From positions 1-9,719 of the forward strand of contig DAOVMU010000045.1 of the NCBI GenBank assembly GCA_030630585.1: a stretch of 9,719 nt of DNA, read 5' to 3'. The notes beneath the pieces were generated by a model, which saw nothing but the letters and a program-made list of their open reading frames with translations, did not search any database and had not been told where the DNA came from. Source of the stretch: Candidatus Bathyarchaeota archaeon. Its GTDB lineage: Archaea > Thermoproteota > Bathyarchaeia > Bathyarchaeales > Bathycorpusculaceae. The translations under genes were made by a program, and so were the position numbers. Numbering within the stretch: position 1 is the first letter of the stretch; each line of letters begins with the position of its first letter. This document shows positions 7,004-9,719 of the stretch, piece after piece.

Positions 7004-7342
7004 TTAACTACAAAACTCACCTTTCAGCTTCTCATACCGCTTTGAAACAATGAGATAAAGCTGATTTCGCAACGAGTTCCCAGAAGGACTCAGACTTTTT
7101 AGACTCCTAATCTTCTCAGCTAACTCTTTGTCCTCAAGGGTTTCATCTACCCACTTTTCAAAGTCCCCCCTGTAGAGATGAAACTCCAACGATTTAGCGT
7201 CAACTTCTTTGATTTTTCTCACAAACTCTTCTAGGGACCCCGCGTTTTCACCCGTATAATTTCCAATAGACGTGAAAAAGTAGAATGCATTTTCTCGAGG
7301 CACTTTCCTAAGAACCCTAGAAATGGATGAATTCGCTACCAA
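7004..7342 (-). CDS. DUF5752-like protein
   Basis: This 112-residue soluble protein carries A-F-Y-F-F-T-S-I-G-N-Y-T-G (residues 19-31), S-L-E-E-F (36-40), and the stretch K-S-L-E-F-H-L-Y-R-G-D-F-E-K-W (50-64), followed by an acidic helix. From memory these are hallmarks of the archaeal and bacterial DUF5752 family, which has no established biochemical role; a profile search would settle it. The length fits a single-domain member. The start is TTG with GAGGG (7349-7353) 6 bases upstream, and a TATA box at 7377 would place the transcript start just ahead of that site. It lies about 90 bases downstream of the Lrp-type regulator on the same strand but seems to have its own promoter. No signal peptide or membrane helix is seen. 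Confidence 0.8.
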   Translation of the reverse strand: MVANSSISRVLRKVPRENAFYFFTSIGNYTGENAGSLEEFVRKIKEVDAKSLEFHLYRGDFEKWVDETLEDKELAEKIRSLKSLSPSGNSLRNQLYLIVSKRYEKLKGEFCS

Positions 7343-7376
7343 GTGAATCCCTCATTTGTAAGAATGCTGACAGTTT

Positions 7377-7385
7377 CATATAAAG
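7377..7385 (-). promoter_or_regulatory. TATA box of the DUF5752-like gene
   Basis: On the - strand this reads CTTTATATG. The expected transcript start is near 7355, so the leader would be about 13 bases and contain little more than the GAGGG ribosome site. Confidence 0.55.
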
Positions 7386-7435
7386 ACTTAACGTACCTAG
7401 CAGTAGCTACTCAAAAATGCGTAAATTTTCTTCTT

Positions 7436-7936
7436 TCAATGTTTGGATTCCATCTTCCACTTCTCGATTGAAAACCTTTCATCCTTATATTTTCTTGTAA
7501 TAATTGAAGTTCGAATCCTCAACACTCCCGGAAGAGGCGCAACCGATTGTGCGATGAACAAATGAAGCCTATTCTGGTTTTCGGCTACTACCTTTGCAAT
7601 TATCGACAAATTTTCAGAAAGAGACGCTGAAACCTCCAAAACCTCTTTTGATTCCGACAACCTTTTCGCCACCTTTTCACTTTCCTGGGGATTTGTAAAT
7701 ACCGTCATAATTGCAGTAACATGTTTTATTCCAATTTTCTCAAGGTCTACAACAGCCGTGTATTTTTTGATGACACCGTGTTCTTCCATCTTATGGATGT
7801 GGTCGTAGATAGTAGAGTGTGCCACACCCAAAAGCTGACCAATCTCGGTGTATGTCTGCTTTGCATTTTCCTGAAGGATCTGGAGAATCTTCCAATCCAA
7901 GTTATCTAAGACGACCGCTTGATTTTTTATTTTCAT
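7436..7936 (-). CDS. Lrp/AsnC family transcriptional regulator
   Basis: This is a 166-residue DNA-binding regulator. Residues 11-60 form the winged helix-turn-helix: L-D-N-L-D-W-K-I-L-Q-I-L, then T-E-I-G-Q-L-L-G-V-A-H-S-T-I-Y-D-H-I as the recognition unit. Residues about 68-150 form the effector-binding and oligomerising RAM/AsnC domain, with P-L-P-G-V-L-R-I-R-T near its end. Family members assemble as dimers to octamers and usually sense amino acids or their derivatives. The ligand is not readable here, since the usual G-x-Y-D-L effector-loop motif is replaced by S-E-N-L-S-I-I. The ATG has only a modest AAGG (7945-7948) 8 bases ahead. The gene is divergent from the 153-residue unknown protein, and the shared 280-base gap holds palindromes and repeats, suggesting autoregulation and control of that neighbour. 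A link to the peptide importer about 3.3 kb away is possible but unproven. Confidence 0.93.
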   Translation of the reverse strand: MKIKNQAVVLDNLDWKILQILQENAKQTYTEIGQLLGVAHSTIYDHIHKMEEHGVIKKYTAVVDLEKIGIKHVTAIMTVFTNPQESEKVAKRLSESKEVLEVSASLSENLSIIAKVVAENQNRLHLFIAQSVAPLPGVLRIRTSIITRKYKDERFSIEKWKMESKH

Positions 7937-7976
7937 GTTCCTAACCTTGAGGAAGAAGAGTATGTTAACGGTTTTT

Positions 7977-7989
7977 TACATTTATTTTT
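7977..7989 (-). promoter_or_regulatory. TATA-box candidate for the Lrp/AsnC regulator
   Basis: On the - strand this reads AAAAATAAATGTA. The transcript would begin near 7957, about 20 bases before the ATG. The whole area is AT-rich, so the exact box is uncertain. Confidence 0.35.
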
Positions 7990-7994
7990 TATCC

Positions 7995-8084
7995 TCGGAA
8001 AAATGTAGAAATCTTCCAAGTTTTTCGTCAAATTTATTGACTTTAAACACAAGTCTTTCCGAGAAGTCTTTCGGAAAATTGTAG
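7995..8084. repeat. Pair of 14-bp near-identical motifs in the regulator intergenic region
   Basis: TCGGAAAAATGTAG (7995-8008) and TCGGAAAATTGTAG (8071-8084) differ at one base and lie 76 bases apart start to start. A weaker copy, ACGGAAAATAGAA, begins at 8172. Between them is a direct repeat AAGTCTTTC (8051-8059 and 8064-8072) and an inverted repeat TTTCCGA/TCGGAAA (8056-8062 and 8071-8077). Such clustered motifs between divergent genes suggest several binding sites for one oligomeric regulator. Confidence 0.55.
8027..8041. promoter_or_regulatory. 15-bp palindromic operator candidate
   Basis: GTCAAATTTATTGAC has perfect 5-base arms around an AT-rich centre, the size and form typical of Lrp/AsnC binding sites. 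The half-site GTCAAAT recurs at 8153-8159, directly upstream of the TATA box of the unknown gene. Assignment to the adjacent regulator is inference. Confidence 0.5.
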
Positions 8085-8161
8085 CAACGAGAGCCTTTTT
8101 GCTGCAATTTTTCAATAATTCGATTTTTTTATGGAATTTTTGCAGTATTATTGTCAAATAT

Positions 8162-8170
8162 CTTTAAATC
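8162..8170 (+). promoter_or_regulatory. TATA-box candidate for the 153-residue unknown gene
   Basis: CTTTAAATC would direct transcription from about 8191, leaving a leader of about 26 bases with GAGGT (8206-8210) 6 bases before the ATG at 8217. This layout rules against a start at the upstream TTG 8151. Confidence 0.5.
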
Positions 8171-8216
8171 GACGGAAAATAGAACAATCTTCTATAAGAA
8201 AATACGAGGTACGCCC

Positions 8217-8678
8217 ATGACCGTTACCTTAGACTTTCCCAAAATCTGGGAGCTTCTCAAATCTTTCAAGGATCAATGTCAATCAAGGGGCTGGAAAACT
8301 TCTGGATTCGAAGATTGGGTCAAAACAGATGATGAATATCATAACTTTCTTTGGATTCGAACGGTTCATCCTTCAACCTTCGAAAAGGTTGCTGCAAAAC
8401 ACAAATGTGTCATTCGTAAGGACACCTCTTACCATATAGTCGACGTTTCATACACAGCTTGGTTGTTTCCACAAACTCCATCCAAAAAATTAATAGATAC
8501 TGTAGCAAAAAATCCTGAACTCTCTAAAACAACCGCGATTTACGATTTAAGTTGGGCATACGAAGGAAAACCTGTTTGCATAAAGTTGAACGAGACGAAT
8601 AGTACAGTGTTTGAAGAGTTTGAACGATTCTTAACAAAGAAATGTGGAGTCAGAGTCAAACCATCCACAAGTTGCTGA
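8217..8678 (+). CDS. Hypothetical protein next to Lrp/AsnC regulator, function unknown
   Basis: I do not recognise this family. The protein has 153 residues from an ATG preceded by GAGGT at 6 bases; a TTG at 8151 would add 22 residues but lies ahead of the TATA box. It has no signal peptide or membrane helix and mixes helices with strands: an amphipathic N-terminal helix (F-P-K-I-W-E-L-L-K-S-F), W-rich segments (F-E-D-W-V, F-L-W-I-R), then S-Y-T-A-W-L-F-P and K-N-P-E-L-S-K-T-T-A-I-Y-D-L-S. It ends in a helix (V-F-E-E-F-E-R-F-L) and a Cys-containing tail. C64, C121, C143 and C153 are not spaced as a metal site. Its promoter region is shared with the regulator, whose target it may be. The domain could bind a small ligand, but nothing visible proves a function. 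Confidence 0.78.
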   Translation: MTVTLDFPKIWELLKSFKDQCQSRGWKTSGFEDWVKTDDEYHNFLWIRTVHPSTFEKVAAKHKCVIRKDTSYHIVDVSYTAWLFPQTPSKKLIDTVAKNPELSKTTAIYDLSWAYEGKPVCIKLNETNSTVFEEFERFLTKKCGVRVKPSTSC

Positions 8679-8716
8679 GCACAGAAAGTTCAGAGACTCC
8701 GGCATAATCTCGTAAG

Positions 8717-8744
8717 TAATAAATATTCGGTGATCCTTATAATT
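8717..8744 (+). promoter_or_regulatory. Promoter region of the cohesin-dockerin gene, two TATA candidates
   Basis: TAATAAATA (8717-8725) would start transcripts near 8747 and give a leader of about 20 bases containing AGAGAG, a weak ribosome site. CTTATAATT (8736-8744) would start near 8766, making the message leaderless at the ATG 8767. Sequence alone does not decide between them. Confidence 0.45.
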
Positions 8745-8766
8745 ATAGTATCAGAGAGAATAGAAA

Positions 8767-9459
8767 ATGAAACTCAAAACAACTGGAGTGATTGCGCTAA
8801 CACTTTTTTTGAGCATGTCAATGTTGGCATTCAATCTGAGACCAACTCAGGCTTCTCCCGAAACCACACTCTATGTGGACCCTGCAGAAACTAAAGTGAA
8901 CCTAGACAAATCCTTCACCATCAACATAAACATTGAAAACGTCGCCGACCTCTTCTCATACGAGACCAAACTAGGCTTTGACAAGACCATTCTAGAACCA
9001 ATCACTATTGAAGAGGGCCCTTTCATAAAAGATCAGACCACATCCCCTATCGGAACATTCTTTCTACCCATTATCAAAGAAGATTACGTTTATGTTGCTT
9101 GCGTAACTCAAGGGAACTATCCTGGAGTTAGCGGCAGCGGAACCCTCTTCATCGTAACCTTCAACACATCAGATACCGGAGAATCCAACCTTCCCTTATA
9201 CGATTCCATTCTCCTAAATCCTAATGTTACAAAAATGCCTCACAACACAATAGATGGCACAGTTTTAGTAACTATTGTAGGTGACGTTAACGGCGATGGC
9301 GTAGTGAACGTTATAGACCTGTCTATCGTTTCTTTGTCTTACGGAACGTTCGAAGGTGAACCTGACTATAATCCAGAAGCTGACCTAAATGAAGATGGAG
9401 TCGTAGACATGCGAGACCTCACCATAGTCGCCATGCACTTAGGACAACCAGACACTTAA
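8767..9459 (+). CDS. Secreted cohesin-dockerin protein
   Basis: This 230-residue extracellular protein has a signal peptide (residues 1-29: Lys-containing start, hydrophobic core, Q-A-S at the end). Next comes a cohesin-like beta-sandwich (about 33-168), with L-Y-V-D-P-A-E-T-K-V, the F-S-Y-E-T-K-L-G-F-D strand, G-S-G-T-L-F-I-V-T-F and D-G-T-V-L-V-T-I. A type I dockerin ends the protein (170-228). Its two calcium loops are D173-N175-D177-N181-D184 and D206-N208-D210-D214-D217, each followed by a helix. Cohesins bind dockerins in cellulosome-type assemblies; carrying both in one chain allows self-assembly or scaffolding. There is no catalytic domain and no C-terminal anchor, so it is probably released or held through a partner. 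Genes pairing these domains are known in archaea, but their roles are largely open. It converges on the THUMP gene with a 35-base gap. Confidence 0.9.
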   Translation: MKLKTTGVIALTLFLSMSMLAFNLRPTQASPETTLYVDPAETKVNLDKSFTININIENVADLFSYETKLGFDKTILEPITIEEGPFIKDQTTSPIGTFFLPIIKEDYVYVACVTQGNYPGVSGSGTLFIVTFNTSDTGESNLPLYDSILLNPNVTKMPHNTIDGTVLVTIVGDVNGDGVVNVIDLSIVSLSYGTFEGEPDYNPEADLNEDGVVDMRDLTIVAMHLGQPDT

Positions 9460-9460
9460 T

Positions 9461-9470
9461 CTCATTTTTA
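9461..9470 (+). terminator. Short T-run between convergent genes
   Basis: The 35-base gap between the convergent genes contains CTCATTTTTA just after the cohesin-dockerin stop. A run of five T is a plausible but minimal archaeal termination signal for the + strand. Confidence 0.3.
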
Positions 9471-9494
9471 CCGACACTGTTAAATCAGAAACCC

Positions 9495-9719
9495 TTAGAT
9501 CGAGGTTCTTTCACGGAAGAGAGTTTTTGTCACAGAAAAAACGTCCCTCGGCACTAGAATAGACACTCCTGCATATCTGCCTATTATATCTACGCGAAGA
9601 ATTTTATCAGGATTTATCAAATCAACTTTTTCATCTATGAGGCCGGCAAGTTCCCCTATGATTTCAACCTTGTGATATCGTGTGTATCTACGTTTTTCCA
9701 CAGTCATACGCCACCTTTC
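9495..9719 (-). CDS. THUMP-domain RNA-binding protein, Tan1-like (5' end missing)
   Basis: An ATG at 9707 would give 70 residues, but the frame is open to the right edge and the residues before that ATG (E-R-W-R) continue the fold. I therefore read it as the C-terminal end of a longer protein. The visible part reads like the second half of a THUMP domain: W-R-M-T-V-E-K-R-R, then an E-I-I-x-x-x-A-x-L-I-D-E helix, the signature K-V-D-L-I-N-P-D-K, the strand I-L-R-V-D-I-I-G, and A-G-V-S-I-L. THUMP domains bind tRNA. In the Tan1/THUMPD1 branch they assist tRNA acetylation, and archaeal relatives end shortly after this domain, as here. Assignment is from pattern memory. The possible ribosome site AGGTG (9712-9716) before the ATG is the only argument for a short independent gene. 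Confidence 0.65.
   Translation of the reverse strand, partial: ERWRMTVEKRRYTRYHKVEIIGELAGLIDEKVDLINPDKILRVDIIGRYAGVSILVPRDVFSVTKTLFRERTSI

Noticed and set aside
7508..7518. tRNA-like GTTCGAATCC motif
   Set aside because: It sits in the coding sequence of the Lrp/AsnC regulator with no matching acceptor, D or anticodon arms. Similar TTCGAA words at 8303 and 8354 are also coding.
7933..8157. 74-residue open frame on the - strand upstream of the regulator
   Set aside because: It occupies the AT-rich control region, is rich in Lys and Asn, and overlaps the promoters and operator-like repeats; no ribosome site or homology is apparent.
8151..8216. TTG start giving a 175-residue version of the unknown protein
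   Set aside because: The TATA box and expected transcript start lie downstream of this TTG, and GAGGT precedes the ATG at 8217 at ideal spacing.

Overview
The window looks like a piece of a mesophilic archaeal chromosome, most likely from the Bathyarchaeia (MCG) or a related Thermoproteota lineage. The support is archaeal-style TATA boxes about 25 bases upstream of expected transcript starts, a mix of ATG, GTG and TTG starts, tight Shine-Dalgarno sites inside operons, an Lrp/AsnC regulator, a DUF5752-like protein, a Tan1-type THUMP protein and an archaeal cohesin-dockerin protein. The lineage call is inference from gene content. No rRNA, tRNA, CRISPR array or insertion sequence was recognised.

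Region 1 (1-4156, + strand) is the distal part of a dipeptide/oligopeptide ABC importer operon. It holds a permease cut by the left edge (DppB-like), a second permease with an unusual extracytoplasmic insertion of about 170 residues (DppC-like), and two ATPases (DppD-like and DppF-like). The genes lie 13 bases apart, directly abutting, and overlapping by 4 bases. The substrate-binding protein is not in the window and is presumably upstream. Both ATPases end in a four-cysteine motif of the iron-sulfur type known in this family.

Region 2 (4199-5801) holds a small four-helix membrane protein, apparently leaderless, followed on the opposite strand by a third, orphan DppD-type ATPase with its own promoter. 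Region 3 (5762-6903) starts with a gene-poor stretch. It then has a membrane-anchored beta-rich protein whose start codon cannot be identified with confidence, and a 62-residue zinc-ribbon protein behind a strong TATA box.

Region 4 (7004-8678) contains a DUF5752-like protein and an Lrp/AsnC regulator on the - strand. The regulator is divergent from an unrecognised 153-residue protein. The 280-base gap between those two carries a 15-bp palindrome and several repeated motifs that look like regulator binding sites.

Region 5 (8679-9719) holds a secreted protein made of a signal peptide, a cohesin-like domain and a dockerin. It converges on the C-terminal end of a THUMP-domain RNA-binding protein that runs off the right edge.

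No obvious new multi-gene system is visible. The strongest leads are the enlarged DppC permease, the one-chain cohesin-dockerin protein, the orphan Fe-S-type ATPase and the repeat-rich regulator intergenic region.
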